A stretch of 47,221 nt of DNA from Candidatus Acidiferrales bacterium (GCA_030038275.1 JASHPG010000204.1:1-47221); one strand, 5' to 3'; shown: positions 23,417-33,368, counted from the stretch's first letter. Numbers and translations: made by a program. The notes: generated from the sequence alone by a model not told the origin.

Positions 23417-25537
23417 ATGTTTGAACAAGTAGGATTGGAACTCGGAGGACGCCGGCTCACGCTCGAGACCGGAAAGATGGCCCGCCAGGCGCACGGCGCC
23501 GTTGTGGCCCGTTATGGCGACACGGTTATTCTCTCCACCGCGTGCATGGATACTCACGCCACCGAAAAGGATTTCCTCCCGCTCACGGTTGATTACCGTG
23601 AATATACGTACGCCGCTGGGAAGATTCCTGGCGGTTTTTTTAAGCGCGAAGGCCGTCCCACGGAGCGCGAGATATTGACCTCGCGCCTGATCGACCGTCC
23701 GCTGCGGCCTTTGTTTCCGGATGGCTGGTCCACCGAAACTCAGGTCGTCGCCATGGTACTTTCCGCCGACAGCGAAAACGACCCAGACGTGATCGCCGTA
23801 ACCGCTGCATCGGCAGCGCTCTATATTTCCACGATTCCATTCACGCGCCCGATGGCTTGCGTCCGTGTGGGATTGCTCGACGGCAAATTGGTCGTGAACC
23901 CCACCGTTGCCGAGCAGAAAACGAGCCTCTTGAGCCTGATCATCGCCGGTACGGAAGACGCCATCGTGATGGTCGAGGCCGGGTCGCTCGAAGTGTCCGA
24001 AGACACCATGGCCGATGCTCTCGATTTCGGCCATGCCGAAATTAAAAGGATCGTTGCCTCGATCCGCGAGCTCGGCAATCGCGTCAACCCGAAGAAGGTT
24101 GACGTCAAAGCGCCCGAATTCGACGAAGCCCTCTACGCGCAGATCAAGTCGAAGTATGGCGAGCACATGCGCGACGCGCTCGACACCGCGAAATATCCCA
24201 AGCTCGAAAGTTACGCGCGCGTGGACGCTCTCAAGGGCCAAATCCTCGCCGAAGTTCCCGAGGAAGACGAAGGCAAGCAAAAGCTCGCCTATCGTGCCTT
24301 TGAACGCCTCCGCGAGCGTATCTTTCGCGACGATATGCTGATTCGCCGCCGCCGTCCCGACGCGCGCGAATTTGATCGGATCCGTCCCATCACTTGCGAA
24401 ATTGGCGTTTTGCCGCGCGTCCACGGTTCCGCGCTTTTCACGCGTGGCGAAACTCAGGCGCTCGTCACCACCACGCTTGGCACCAAGGAAGATAAGCAGC
24501 GCCTCGATCTGCTGTTCGAGGACGAAGCTTTCAAGCGCTTCATGCTGCATTACAATTTTCCGCCGTTTTCCGTCGGCGAAGTGAAGTTCTTGCGCGGGCC
24601 CGGCCGCCGCGAAATCGGACACGGCGCTCTCGCCGAACGCGCGGTCGCCAGCCTCGTCCCGCCGGAAGCCGAGTTCCCCTACGCCATGCGCGTCGTTTCC
24701 GACATCATGGAATCCAACGGCTCTTCATCCATGGCCAGCGTCTGCGGCGCTTCGCTCTCCCTCATGGACGCAGGCGTGCCGCTGAAGTCGCCCTGCGCCG
24801 GAATCGCCATGGGACTCGTGGTTGAAGGCGACAAGTACGCCATACTCACCGACATCGCCGGCGCCGAAGACCACTACGGCGACATGGATTTCAAAGTTGC
24901 CGGCACGCGGCAGGGAATCACCGCCCTGCAAATGGATATCAAAGTCACCGGCGTGAGCCCCCAGATCATGCGCGAGGCGCTGGCGCAGGCCCGCAAGGCG
25001 CGCTTTGAAATTCTGGATACCATGGAGCGCACTATCTCCAGCGCGCGCTCGGAAATTTCCACCTACGCGCCGCACCTGCACATGCTCACAATTCCCACGG
25101 ACAAAATCCGCGACCTGATCGGCCCCGGTGGAAAGAAAATCCGCTCCATCACCGAATCCACTGGTGTGAAGATCGACGTGATGGACGACGGCAAGGTCCA
25201 CGTCTTCGCCAGCAACGGCACCGCCGCCGAAGCCGCCCTGAAGATGATTCAGGACGTCACCGCGACCGCCGAAATCGGCAAGACCTATCTCGGCACCGTC
25301 GTGCGTATCGCGGAATTCGGCGCGTTCGTCGAGCTTTTTCCCGGCACGGACGGCTTGCTGCACATCAGCGAAATCGCCGACCAGCGCATTCGCTCCGTTC
25401 GCGACGCCCTCAAGGAAGGCGACCAGGTCATGGTCAAAGTGCTGGCCATCGAGGGGAATAAGATTCGCCTCAGCCGCAAAGCTGTCCTTCGCGAACAGCG
25501 CGACAAGCAGCAGAAGAGCGAAGCCGCCGGCAGTTGA
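23417..25537 (+). CDS. pnp: Polynucleotide phosphorylase
   Basis: PNPase degrades RNA 3' to 5' by phosphorolysis as a trimer, often with RNase E and a helicase. The product is 706 residues, full length. It has two RNase PH domains (about residues 10-210 and 320-540, the second with YGDMDFKVAGTRQGITALQM, whose Asp residues form the active site), separated by an all-helical domain. A KH domain follows (about 555-610: IRDLIGPGGKKIRSI), then an S1 domain (about 620-690: FGAFVELFPGTDGLLHISEI). The ATG at 23417 follows GAAGGA. It is closed by a strong terminator. Confidence 0.97.
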   Translation: MFEQVGLELGGRRLTLETGKMARQAHGAVVARYGDTVILSTACMDTHATEKDFLPLTVDYREYTYAAGKIPGGFFKREGRPTEREILTSRLIDRPLRPLFPDGWSTETQVVAMVLSADSENDPDVIAVTAASAALYISTIPFTRPMACVRVGLLDGKLVVNPTVAEQKTSLLSLIIAGTEDAIVMVEAGSLEVSEDTMADALDFGHAEIKRIVASIRELGNRVNPKKVDVKAPEFDEALYAQIKSKYGEHMRDALDTAKYPKLESYARVDALKGQILAEVPEEDEGKQKLAYRAFERLRERIFRDDMLIRRRRPDAREFDRIRPITCEIGVLPRVHGSALFTRGETQALVTTTLGTKEDKQRLDLLFEDEAFKRFMLHYNFPPFSVGEVKFLRGPGRREIGHGALAERAVASLVPPEAEFPYAMRVVSDIMESNGSSSMASVCGASLSLMDAGVPLKSPCAGIAMGLVVEGDKYAILTDIAGAEDHYGDMDFKVAGTRQGITALQMDIKVTGVSPQIMREALAQARKARFEILDTMERTISSARSEISTYAPHLHMLTIPTDKIRDLIGPGGKKIRSITESTGVKIDVMDDGKVHVFASNGTAAEAALKMIQDVTATAEIGKTYLGTVVRIAEFGAFVELFPGTDGLLHISEIADQRIRSVRDALKEGDQVMVKVLAIEGNKIRLSRKAVLREQRDKQQKSEAAGS

Positions 25538-25566
25538 TTTCCGGCGTTGCCTATCTTTAGTCGCAC

Positions 25567-25612
25567 TCCAAGGGAACGAAACCTCCGGTTTCGTTCCCTT
25601 GGAATCCTTTTC
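25567..25612 (+). terminator. Rho-independent terminator after pnp
   Basis: A perfect 16-base stem: TCCAAGGGAACGAAAC (25567-25582), loop CTCCG, then GTTTCGTTCCCTTGGA (25588-25603), followed by a pyrimidine-rich tail with TTTT. It starts about 30 bases after the pnp stop. It is the strongest hairpin noticed in the window. The next 240 bases, up to 25847, hold no gene I can support. Confidence 0.8.
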
Positions 25613-25847
25613 TTCCATTCGTCTGAAGCCGAAACTTACGCCACCGCGCACTGAAGGCACCGACGCGCCTAGCGTCCTGTTGCTAATACGTTCGCGTTCT
25701 CGCGCCACCCGAATACAGAAGGATGAGAGGAGGCGAACTATCGTTTCCGCCAGTCGAAAAACAGATGTAATCCCAGTTGTCAAAGGCGCTTCCGGCGGTG
25801 GCTCTCCTCACGCACTGCGGTCGAGTTACACGTTATCTGCTCGCCGG

Positions 25848-26624
25848 TCACCGCTCGCCGAGGTGAAGCTGAGGAATGTCGCACGACCCAGGCTTTAGAA
25901 TGCACTCGTCGTCCGCGTTGCGAAGTTCGACTCCAAGATGCTTCCAAAACAGCTTTTTCGCCTCAATCTGTCCATAGCTTCCCAAAATGTCGCCGCTAGG
26001 CAGCCGGATTATGTACGCGCGAAATGTACCCAAGTTGTCGCAATTGCTGTGAGGCAGCGTCTCGGCTGCAACTAGAATTTCCGAGGAATCCTTGATCCAC
26101 TTTATCGCGCCGATGTTCGGATCCTCTGGTTCGAAACAGACCCTTGGATGTGAGAGGAATTCCTTCGTAACCGCGGCAGTCGGTTCGATCGTTCGTAGCT
26201 GGTTCTTCTCGACGTAATAAATAATGACGTGGAACGTTCCGACGGCTCCGCCGTCACTGTATGTTTCAGCGAAGGCCTTCGAGTCTGGCGACCACAGCAC
26301 TTCGGGATCGACGTCACCCTCGAATAGCCGAATTCTCTTGCCGCCCAACACTATGAAAAAGTCGTCGCTAGTTACATCGCTTTTCACGGGTTCATCGACG
26401 ATTATTCTTTTGAGATGGTCAGGAGAGATCACTGTTCGGGTCTGAGATGTGCTCAATTCCCAAAGCGAAACCGCATCGGCGGAAAATTCGCCGCCCGAGT
26501 CGGTGGACCTTTTTGCAGTGGATGCCTTACAAGATGGGGCAAAGCAACAGGCGCAAAGTAGGCCGCAAGCAAGAGTTTGCCAACATCGCAAATGTGCGAG
26601 CCGTCCGAATATTTCAGCAGGCAC
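25848..26624 (-). CDS. Exported hypothetical protein
   Basis: A 258-residue protein I do not recognise. The first 33 residues contain a hydrophobic, Cys-rich stretch (LACGLLCACCFAPSCKAS) that looks like a signal peptide, perhaps of a lipoprotein. The rest contains short repeated strand pairs, such as DVDPEVLWSPDSKAFAETY and IGAIKWIKDSSEILVAAE. The pattern W(S/I)xDSxxx is seen in TolB-type propeller blades, but only about two blades are visible. Two later Cys near the C-terminus (ECILKPGSCD) could form a disulfide. It lies 20 bases downstream of murA on the same strand. Confidence 0.65.
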   Translation of the reverse strand: MPAEIFGRLAHLRCWQTLACGLLCACCFAPSCKASTAKRSTDSGGEFSADAVSLWELSTSQTRTVISPDHLKRIIVDEPVKSDVTSDDFFIVLGGKRIRLFEGDVDPEVLWSPDSKAFAETYSDGGAVGTFHVIIYYVEKNQLRTIEPTAAVTKEFLSHPRVCFEPEDPNIGAIKWIKDSSEILVAAETLPHSNCDNLGTFRAYIIRLPSGDILGSYGQIEAKKLFWKHLGVELRNADDECILKPGSCDIPQLHLGER

Positions 26625-26644
26625 CCGGAATCCTCGTTTCCCGC

Positions 26645-27931
26645 CTAAGTTGCTGATCCGCCAGGCGAGATGCGCTCGATTGATGCGCCCAGCGCGCGCA
26701 ACTTCTCCTCGATGCGCTCGTAGCCGCGGTCGATGTGATAGACGCGGTCGATTGTCGCAGTGTTGTTTGCTACGAGCGCCGCTAACACCAGCCCCGCGCT
26801 GGCGCGCAAATCGGACGCCGTCACCGGCGCGCCGGTCAGAGGCGTTGGCCCGGTCACCACGGCCGAATTGCCGTCAATTTTGACGTTCGCGCCCATGCGC
26901 ATCAGTTCGACTGCATGCAGCATGCGATTCTCGAAAATCGTCTCGCGGATGTGCGACACGCCCTCTGCTTGCGTTGCGAGCGCCATGAACTGCGCCTGCA
27001 TGTCCGTCGCGAAGCCGGGATATTCCTCGGTGGTCACATCAGCGGCGAGCAGCTTTTTCGGCGCGCGCACGCGCAGGATAGTGTTGTCGTTCGCGTCACA
27101 ACGAATATCGACTCCGCATTCGCGCAGCTTCGCAATCACAGCGCTCAGATGCTGCGGCGCGCAGTGCGTCAGGGTGATCTCGCCGCCGGCCATCGCTCCT
27201 GCTACTAGGAACGTGCCCGCCTCGATCCTGTCAGGAATAATCGTGTGCTCCGCGCCATGCAGTTCCTTAACGCCTTCCACATGAATCGTTGGCGTGCCCG
27301 CGCCCTCGATCTTCGCGCCCATTTTGACGAGCAGCTCTGCGAGGTCGCTGATTTCCGGTTCCAGCGCGGCGTTTTCCAAAATCGTTTCGCCTTCCGCGAG
27401 CATCGCTGCGATCATGGTATTCTCCGTTCCCGTCACGGTGATCTTCGGAAACCGGAACCGTGCGCCCCGCAGCCGGTCGGCCCGTGCCTCCACGTATCCG
27501 TGGTTGAGAGAAATCGTCGCGCCAAGCGCTTCGAGCGCCTGAATGTGCAAATCGATCGGCCGCGCGCCGATAGCGCAGCCGCCCGGTAGGGAAACTCGCG
27601 CATGTCCAAACCGCGCCAGCAGCGGCCCAAGCGTAAGCACGCTCGCGCGCATCGTTTTCACCAGTTCGTACGGAGCTTCGGCATGCGATACGGTCTCCGC
27701 CTGAATCGTGAACGCGCTCGGCGGAATATCGGGGCTCTCCACGCGGCAGCGCATGTGCGCCAGCAGCTTGGCCATAGTGATGATGTCGCGCACGTGAGGG
27801 ATATTCTTCAGGTGGACAGGCTCACGCGTCAGCAGCGCGGCGGCCATGGCGGGCAGCGCGGCATTTTTCGCGCCGCTGATGCGCACCTCGCCGTGTAATT
27901 TTCGCCCGCCCTGAATCCTGAATTGATCCAT
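26645..27931 (-). CDS. murA: UDP-N-acetylglucosamine 1-carboxyvinyltransferase
   Basis: MurA catalyses the first committed step of peptidoglycan synthesis, adding enolpyruvate from PEP to UDP-GlcNAc. The product is 428 residues, normal. K22 and N23 in GAKNA and the catalytic C119 in [20 protein letters not shown] are present. Cys rather than Asp here means fosfomycin sensitivity would be expected. The C-terminal segment [13 protein letters not shown] is the family signature. It starts 3 bases after the murQ stop, so murQ and murA are probably co-translated, placing muramic acid recycling and precursor synthesis in one transcript. Confidence 0.96.
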   Translation of the reverse strand: MDQFRIQGGRKLHGEVRISGAKNAALPAMAAALLTREPVHLKNIPHVRDIITMAKLLAHMRCRVESPDIPPSAFTIQAETVSHAEAPYELVKTMRASVLTLGPLLARFGHARVSLPGGCAIGARPIDLHIQALEALGATISLNHGYVEARADRLRGARFRFPKITVTGTENTMIAAMLAEGETILENAALEPEISDLAELLVKMGAKIEGAGTPTIHVEGVKELHGAEHTIIPDRIEAGTFLVAGAMAGGEITLTHCAPQHLSAVIAKLRECGVDIRCDANDNTILRVRAPKKLLAADVTTEEYPGFATDMQAQFMALATQAEGVSHIRETIFENRMLHAVELMRMGANVKIDGNSAVVTGPTPLTGAPVTASDLRASAGLVLAALVANNTATIDRVYHIDRGYERIEEKLRALGASIERISPGGSAT

Positions 27932-27934
27932 GCC

Positions 27935-28945
27935 CTATTTCCTGCCCTTCACCCTGTTTCCGCCGTTCCTTGCAAACTTGACTGCCTTGCGGACATCGCC
28001 GTCAGCTTCCCGAATTGCCGCGCGCGCTTGGCGGCCATTCGCGCCCGTTCGCAGCATCACAATGGCCGCCGGCAAATTGTGTCCTGCCTGACGCAGAGCG
28101 TGTTCCGCCACGGACGCGCTTGCGCCCGTGATTTCCCTCAAAATCTGAGTCCCGCGCCGTAGCAACTTGCCGTTCGTCAGCGCCAAGTGAACCATCCAGT
28201 TGTCGTACACGCGGCCTAGCTGCGCCATCGATGCTGTCGAAAGCATGTTCAGGACCATCTTCTGCGCCGTGCCGGCTTTCAGCCGCGTTGATCCCGAGAT
28301 GGCCTCTGGGCCCGTATCCGGCTCGATGGAAATGTCCGCCGCACGCGCCACCGCCGCTCCTGGATTTGCAGTAATTGAGACGGTTGCCGCGCCTTTCCTA
28401 CGTGCGAACCGCAACGCGCCCAGCACAAATGGTGTCGTGCCGCTCGCCGAAATTCCGACCACTACGTCGTGGCGCGAAACACCCGCGCGTCGAAGCTCCC
28501 TCGCCCCATTTTTCACGGAATCTTCCGCGTCTTCGGATGCGAACCGCATCGCCCGCTCGCCGCCTGCGATGATCGCCTGCACCATTGTAGGCGGCGTGCC
28601 GAAAGTCGGCTGACACTCCGCCGCATCCAGCACCGCCTGCCGTCCGCTCGTTCCCGCGCCCACGTAAATCAGCCGTCCGCCGGTTCGCAAGGCGTCCACA
28701 ATCGTGTCCACCGCGCGTGCGATCTTTGGCAATTCCCGCTGCACCGCGCCCGCAACGCGCGCGTCTTCGCCGTTCAATACACGCAGGATTGCGAGCGTTG
28801 ATTTTCGGTCGATTCCTCGCGAACGGGGATTTCGCTGTTCTGTTTTCGCTGATTTCACAGAGTCCCCCGCGCGCCTACCCATTATATCGGCATGGTTGTG
28901 TCGGTTGCTCCCTGCGCGGTGAGCGATATTTTTTGTCCGCGTCAT
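27935..28945 (-). CDS. murQ: N-acetylmuramic acid 6-phosphate etherase
   Basis: MurQ cleaves the lactyl ether of MurNAc-6-phosphate to give GlcNAc-6-phosphate, a step in cell-wall recycling. A SIS domain is clear: LIYVGAGTSGRQAVLDAAEC (the Glu in AECQPTFG is the catalytic one), GISASGTTPFVLGAL, and AISGSTRLKAGTAQKMVLNM as the family signature. The ATG at 28945 shares its A with the upstream stop codon (TGATG), which favours coupling, but it adds 21 residues before MGRRAGDSVKSAKTEQRNPR. The ATG at 28882 would match family N-termini better. No clear ribosome binding site distinguishes them. Confidence 0.93.
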   Translation of the reverse strand: MTRTKNIAHRAGSNRHNHADIMGRRAGDSVKSAKTEQRNPRSRGIDRKSTLAILRVLNGEDARVAGAVQRELPKIARAVDTIVDALRTGGRLIYVGAGTSGRQAVLDAAECQPTFGTPPTMVQAIIAGGERAMRFASEDAEDSVKNGARELRRAGVSRHDVVVGISASGTTPFVLGALRFARRKGAATVSITANPGAAVARAADISIEPDTGPEAISGSTRLKAGTAQKMVLNMLSTASMAQLGRVYDNWMVHLALTNGKLLRRGTQILREITGASASVAEHALRQAGHNLPAAIVMLRTGANGRQARAAIREADGDVRKAVKFARNGGNRVKGRK

Positions 28946-31812
28946 CAATCTTTCGCTCGCGCCTTCCCGGCAAGAGCGAGCGCTTCAATGATTGCGTCGT
29001 GTATCACCGGTCGTACCTGCCGGATCTTCTCGTTCGCGCGCGTGGGATGCACGCGATTCGTCAGAAGTACAACAAACAGTTCGCGTTCAGGATCGATCCA
29101 CAGAGATGTCCCCGCGAATCCGGTGTGGCCATACGTTCGCGTCGAAAAATAGCGGCCGGATGAAGACGGTGCCACAGGTACGTCCCACCCCATGGCGCGG
29201 GCCGAGTTGCCGATTTCCTGCCGACTTGTAAATTTTTCGATCGTCGCGCGCGTCACCATCCGGCGATGCGCGTACACTCCGCCGTTCAGCATCATCTGCG
29301 CGAAAGTTGCCACATCGCCGGCTGTCGAAAACAGCCCCGCGTGACCCGCCACGCGGCCCATCGCCCACGCATTTTCGTCGTGTACTTCGCCATGCATCAA
29401 ACGTTTGCGATAAACGGTGTCTTTTTCCGTCGGCGCGATTCGCGCGCGCAATTTCTTTGGCGGATTGAATAGCGAACTCGTCATTCCCAGCGGCGCGAGA
29501 ATGTGCCCGCGCGCGAACGTGTTAAGCCTCTCACCGGTCAGCCTCTCGACGATTTCTCCTAGCAAAATGAATCCAAGATCGGAGTACTCGATCTGCATGC
29601 CGGGTTCGCGCAACAGCGGCTCGTCAATGACGCGCTCGATCATGGCCCGGCGTCCTCTTGCCTGTTTGAAGAAATCTCGATGGGCTGCCAGTCCGGCTGT
29701 GTGTAGCAGCATCATCCGTATTGTGACTCGCTCCCGCCAATGCGGATCTGCATCCAAAGCCGCTGCGCGTCCGAACGCCGGCAAGTACCGCATCACGGCG
29801 GCATCCACGTCGACTTGCTTCGTCTCGGCAAGCATCATTACGGCGGTTGTAGTCACGATCGGTTTCGTCAGTGACGCGACGTCGTAAATCGTATCTGCTG
29901 TGACGTGCGCTGATCTCTTCTCGTACGTCAGCTTGCCGAACGGATGAATCGCGAGCTCGCCTTTCCACCCAACGCCCAAGACTCCACCGGGGAACGCTCC
30001 TTCCTTCACGGCGCGCTCCAGCTCTTCGTACGCAGCTGCCAGGCATCCGTAAAATTGCGGCGAGGCTGACCGAATCCTCATCGGATTCGCCAGTACGCAA
30101 ATACCCGCGCCTCGTTCGGCCACTCCTGGCACGGTGACTGGAATTTTTCCGCCAATCGGCGTCTGCCCGAAAAGCGCCCGCGCCGCCGCTTTCTGCGTCA
30201 CGCTGTTTGCCGCAGACGTAGCGAGCCATGTCTTCGCGTTCGGAAATCGCTCGATCAAATACGGGCTGCCGAATGCAGCTACAACAACGGGTTTTCGCGT
30301 TTCAATCAATCGATTAACGAATGCCCGCTGGTTCTCGGGAAAGCCGACGTGTCCTTTGCGGTCCGCTACGCGTACGAACATCGCCGCGATGGCCACGTCG
30401 TAAGAGTCCGGCGGCGGCAATCTGAGCGTTTCGACGGATGAAAAGTGCGTATCCGCTCGCAATATTGCCAACGAGTCAACGCGCGGCTGAATCTCCGGCG
30501 CCAATGTCTCGCCTGGACACGCATCACGGTCGCCAGAGAGCGCGACAAGCAGAACACGCAGCGGCTGCGTGGAATCGAGCGGCAATAAGTGCTGCTCGTC
30601 GCGCAGCAGCGTTATGCTGCGGTCGGCGATCTCTTGCGCTCGCGCCTCGAATTCCGGCCGTGCAAAATATTCGTTTAGCCGCTCGACATCGACCAATCGG
30701 CTCTCGTGCAACCCGAGCCGTGCCTTTGCGCCCAAAATTCGCCGCACGGCGGCGTCAATCTGCGCAATTGATATCCGCCCGGTGCGAACAGCCTCTTCGA
30801 TGCTCGCCAGCGCCGCATCTGGAACCGGCGGCATCAGGATCACGTCCGCTCCGGCTTCCACCGCCCGCACCGCGGCTTCTCCCGGAGGAAGAATCGTAGT
30901 CACGCCGCCCATTTCCATCGCGTCTGTCACGATCAATCCGTCGAACTTCATCTCCTGGCGCAACAGATCCGTGAGAATTCGACGCGACAGTGTGGCTGGC
31001 ACGTGCCGTTCCGGTTCCAGCGCCGGCACAGACAAATGTCCTGGCATGATCGAACTCACGCCTGCGGCGATCGCCGCGCGAAATGGTGCAAGCTCGTTGC
31101 GCTCCAGTTCCGCCCGGCTGCTTGAAACCGCTGCCAGCGAGAGGTGCGAGTCCACATTCACATTCCCATGTCCTGGAAAATGCTTCGCCGTCGCCAGCGC
31201 GCCGTTCTCCTCAACTCCGCGAACGTATTCGTCCACGTATTTCGCTACTTCGCGCGCATCTTCGCCAAAGGCCCTGAAGTTGATGATCGGGTTGTTCGGA
31301 TTACTATTTACATCGGCAACCGGCGCGAAAATCCAATGCACTCCCGCCGCACGCGCTTCGAGCGCCGTAATTCTTCCCGCTTCGTACGCCAGCTCCGCAT
31401 CGCCTGTTGCGGCGATCGCCATCGGCGAAGGCAGCGCAGTGCCTTCCTCAAGTCTCATCCGCGTGCCGAGCTCGAAATCCGCGCCGATCAGCAGAGGTAT
31501 CTTCGCCCTGCTCTGGAGCTTATTTGCAATCACCGCCGTCGGATACACTTGGCTGCGCTTGATTCCGAGCGGCCCTTGCGCGGTATGCAGAATTAAGCCG
31601 CCCACGCAGTTCTCTTCCACTTGCCGCAGCGCCTCTTTATGTCCGGCGCTATCCACCGCCTGAAATCCGCCGAAGACCGGCGTCATCAGCATCTGCCCGA
31701 TTTTTTCGTACAGCGTCATCTTGCGAAGCGTGCGCTCGACCCACGCCTTTGCCGGGCCGGTTAGGCGACGCCGCTCGCGTTCGCGTTTTCGCTTGCGCTC
31801 CGGCCGGTTCAT
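28945..31812 (-). CDS. GH3 beta-N-acetylhexosaminidase (NagZ-like) fused to a serine beta-lactamase-type hydrolase
   Basis: A 955-residue two-enzyme fusion. The GH3 domain covers about residues 25-370: the NagZ signature is KHFPGHGNVNVDSHL (210-223), with the nucleophile D297 in VTDAMEMGG. The GH3 C-terminal domain follows (about 395-570). From about 590 to 940 there is a class C beta-lactamase/esterase-like domain with S647-x-x-K650 (ASLTK), Y743 in EYSDLG and HTGFAG near residue 895. NagZ frees GlcNAc from anhydromuropeptides; the second domain may be a peptidase or amidase on wall fragments. No signal peptide is seen: the N-terminus is strongly basic. It heads the murQ-murA operon. Similar fusions occur in Bacteroidota. 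Confidence 0.9.
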   Translation of the reverse strand: MNRPERKRKRERERRRLTGPAKAWVERTLRKMTLYEKIGQMLMTPVFGGFQAVDSAGHKEALRQVEENCVGGLILHTAQGPLGIKRSQVYPTAVIANKLQSRAKIPLLIGADFELGTRMRLEEGTALPSPMAIAATGDAELAYEAGRITALEARAAGVHWIFAPVADVNSNPNNPIINFRAFGEDAREVAKYVDEYVRGVEENGALATAKHFPGHGNVNVDSHLSLAAVSSSRAELERNELAPFRAAIAAGVSSIMPGHLSVPALEPERHVPATLSRRILTDLLRQEMKFDGLIVTDAMEMGGVTTILPPGEAAVRAVEAGADVILMPPVPDAALASIEEAVRTGRISIAQIDAAVRRILGAKARLGLHESRLVDVERLNEYFARPEFEARAQEIADRSITLLRDEQHLLPLDSTQPLRVLLVALSGDRDACPGETLAPEIQPRVDSLAILRADTHFSSVETLRLPPPDSYDVAIAAMFVRVADRKGHVGFPENQRAFVNRLIETRKPVVVAAFGSPYLIERFPNAKTWLATSAANSVTQKAAARALFGQTPIGGKIPVTVPGVAERGAGICVLANPMRIRSASPQFYGCLAAAYEELERAVKEGAFPGGVLGVGWKGELAIHPFGKLTYEKRSAHVTADTIYDVASLTKPIVTTTAVMMLAETKQVDVDAAVMRYLPAFGRAAALDADPHWRERVTIRMMLLHTAGLAAHRDFFKQARGRRAMIERVIDEPLLREPGMQIEYSDLGFILLGEIVERLTGERLNTFARGHILAPLGMTSSLFNPPKKLRARIAPTEKDTVYRKRLMHGEVHDENAWAMGRVAGHAGLFSTAGDVATFAQMMLNGGVYAHRRMVTRATIEKFTSRQEIGNSARAMGWDVPVAPSSSGRYFSTRTYGHTGFAGTSLWIDPERELFVVLLTNRVHPTRANEKIRQVRPVIHDAIIEALALAGKARAKD

Positions 31813-31897
31813 GAACGTTCGCGGCCCGTTGCCGCCGCGCGCGGACGGAAATGGCCTGTTGTCAAATCGTTATTCACTTCCACTCGCATTTTCGAGC

Positions 31898-31926
31898 AGT
31901 ATAGACACGCTTCTCGCGCGCTACAA
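31898..31926 (-). promoter_or_regulatory. Candidate promoter of the cell-wall recycling operon
   Basis: On the minus strand TTGTAG (31926-31921) and TATACT (31903-31898) are 17 bases apart; the -10 matches five of six consensus bases, the -35 three of six. Transcription would start near 31891, about 80 bases before the GH3 fusion gene. It lies in the 321-base divergent region 31813-32133. The only plus-strand signal there is a weak -10 (TAAAAT, 32038-32043) for the next gene. Confidence 0.35.
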
Positions 31927-32133
31927 TCGCGCCGCGCTCGTGTGTTTCGTTCACAGGCGTGTGGCCAACACCTAGCGCGCCAAGTTCCTCAAAGAAAAGG
32001 AGGCTGACCGTCGCTCTTTGGCGGAACGACCGGGGTGTAAAATGGCGGTCGAGGTTTTGCGGGAACCGCTGTTTCCCAGCAGAAGATCGCTGTTGTTTGG
32101 AGCGTACGTACGAATTGTTCCGCGCGAAGGGAA

Positions 32134-32925
32134 ATGCCGCCTGAACTCGAAGCCGATGCCGGTCGTGCGCGCTCTGCATCCGCCGAGGAGCTGAAGTCTC
32201 TGGTTCACGACGCCCGCGAAGAAATCCTTCTCGCCGCTCTGGAAAATCCCAGTCTGGAAGAGCCGCACGTTACGGCGCTTGTAGGTCGGCTCGACCTATC
32301 CGCAACCGTTTTGAGTGCCGTCGCCGCCGAAGCGAAGTGGACCTCGCGCGAAGCCGTGCGTCTTGCACTCGCCCGTCATCCCCGCACGCCGAAGCGCGTC
32401 GCTCTTGCGATGTTGCGCCAGTTATTCCTTTTCGACTTGGCGCGTCTGGCGCTGCTTCCTCCCGCTCCGGCGGACATTCGGCGCCTCGCGGAAGAGGTGA
32501 TCCTCGCCCGCGTACCGCATCTACCCGTTGGTGAAAAGTTGACGCTCGCGCGTCGCGGCCCAGCGCGAGTCGCGGGCGCGCTGCTCGCCGAAGGCCATCC
32601 GCAAGCGATCAAGCTCGCTCTCGACAACGCTTTTCTCACCGAAAGCCAGGTGCTGAAGGTGCTCGCCAAATCCGGGGCGCCCGAACGTGCCGTCGCCGCT
32701 GTCGCGCGGCACCGCAAATGGTCGCGCCTCTACAACATTCGCGTCGCCCTGGTCCGCAACCCTTCCACGCCCGTGCCTGTCGTCATGACGATTCTGCCCG
32801 ACCTCACGCTCCGCGACCTGAAAGATCTCGCTACGCTCGAATCTCTGCCGCCTCATGTGCGAAGATACTTGGGCGAAGAACTGCGCCGTCGCTCGAAGCG
32901 GCCTGGGAGCCGCGCGTCGGCATGA
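32134..32925 (+). CDS. Helical-repeat (HEAT/LRV-like) protein of unknown function
   Basis: A 263-residue, almost fully helical protein that I do not recognise by name. Repeated units of about 22-30 residues share a pattern of Ala/Leu-rich helices with Asn-Pro or His-Pro turns: LLAALENPSLEEPHVTALV, RLALARHPRTPKRVALAML, ALVRNPSTPVPVVMTILP. That pattern resembles leucine-rich-variant or HEAT repeats, which serve as protein-binding scaffolds. No catalytic motif, signal peptide or membrane segment is visible. It starts at an ATG after a GAAGGGA site and is followed by a small membrane protein gene on the same strand. Confidence 0.7.
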   Translation: MPPELEADAGRARSASAEELKSLVHDAREEILLAALENPSLEEPHVTALVGRLDLSATVLSAVAAEAKWTSREAVRLALARHPRTPKRVALAMLRQLFLFDLARLALLPPAPADIRRLAEEVILARVPHLPVGEKLTLARRGPARVAGALLAEGHPQAIKLALDNAFLTESQVLKVLAKSGAPERAVAAVARHRKWSRLYNIRVALVRNPSTPVPVVMTILPDLTLRDLKDLATLESLPPHVRRYLGEELRRRSKRPGSRASA

Positions 32926-32958
32926 TTTGTGCGCGTCGCGGTATTCGGAGTCAGCAAA

Positions 32959-33237
32959 ATGGCTAAATCGAAGCATCTCGGCTGGATCATCGCGCTGGGT
33001 GCCGCTGTGTTTATTGCGATTCTTGCGTATTCGTCTTTCCAGGCTACTCGCGATCGGTACGAGGTCTGCATGACCTTCAACGGCGGTTCCCACTGCGCTT
33101 CCGCGTCCGGCACGAACTACCAGCAGGCGGTTCGCACCGCACAGCAAATCGATTGCGAGCTGCTCTCCAACGGACGCACGCAGAACATGGTCTGCCTTAG
33201 CGAGGAACCTACTAGCGTCCGCCACGTAACTCAGTAA
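32959..33237 (+). CDS. Small single-pass membrane protein
   Basis: A 92-residue protein: a basic start (MAKSKHLG), one membrane segment (about residues 8-27, WIIALGAAVFIAILAYSSF) and an extracytoplasmic tail with four Cys (VCMTFNGGSHCASASG, then DCELL and MVCLSEE), so two disulfides are possible. I do not recognise the family. The ATG at 32959 has GGAG about 9 bases upstream; the frame is also open from a GTG at 32929. It follows the helical-repeat gene by 33 bases and probably shares its transcript. Confidence 0.65.
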   Translation: MAKSKHLGWIIALGAAVFIAILAYSSFQATRDRYEVCMTFNGGSHCASASGTNYQQAVRTAQQIDCELLSNGRTQNMVCLSEEPTSVRHVTQ

Positions 33238-33368
33238 TCTATCCAAGATTCAATTGCGGGCGAACCCATCTGCTGATCTCGGTATCTAATATTTGTGGCG
33301 CTTCGTTGGCATAACGGCAGGCCAGCGTACCGGTCCAGTCGATTCCACCAAAGGGAGGATGTTTGCGC

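Noticed and set aside
23360-24622. Long minus-strand frame of 420 codons opposite pnp
   Set aside because: It lies wholly antisense to the well-supported pnp gene, has no family features, and comes from strong GC bias at codon position three.
24725-25783. Minus-strand frame of 352 codons over the end of pnp and its terminator
   Set aside because: It crosses the pnp terminator hairpin and has no recognisable domain; a chance frame.
30569-31663. Plus-strand frame of 364 codons opposite the GH3 fusion gene
   Set aside because: Antisense to clear GH3 motifs, Ser/Arg-rich, and without a start signal.
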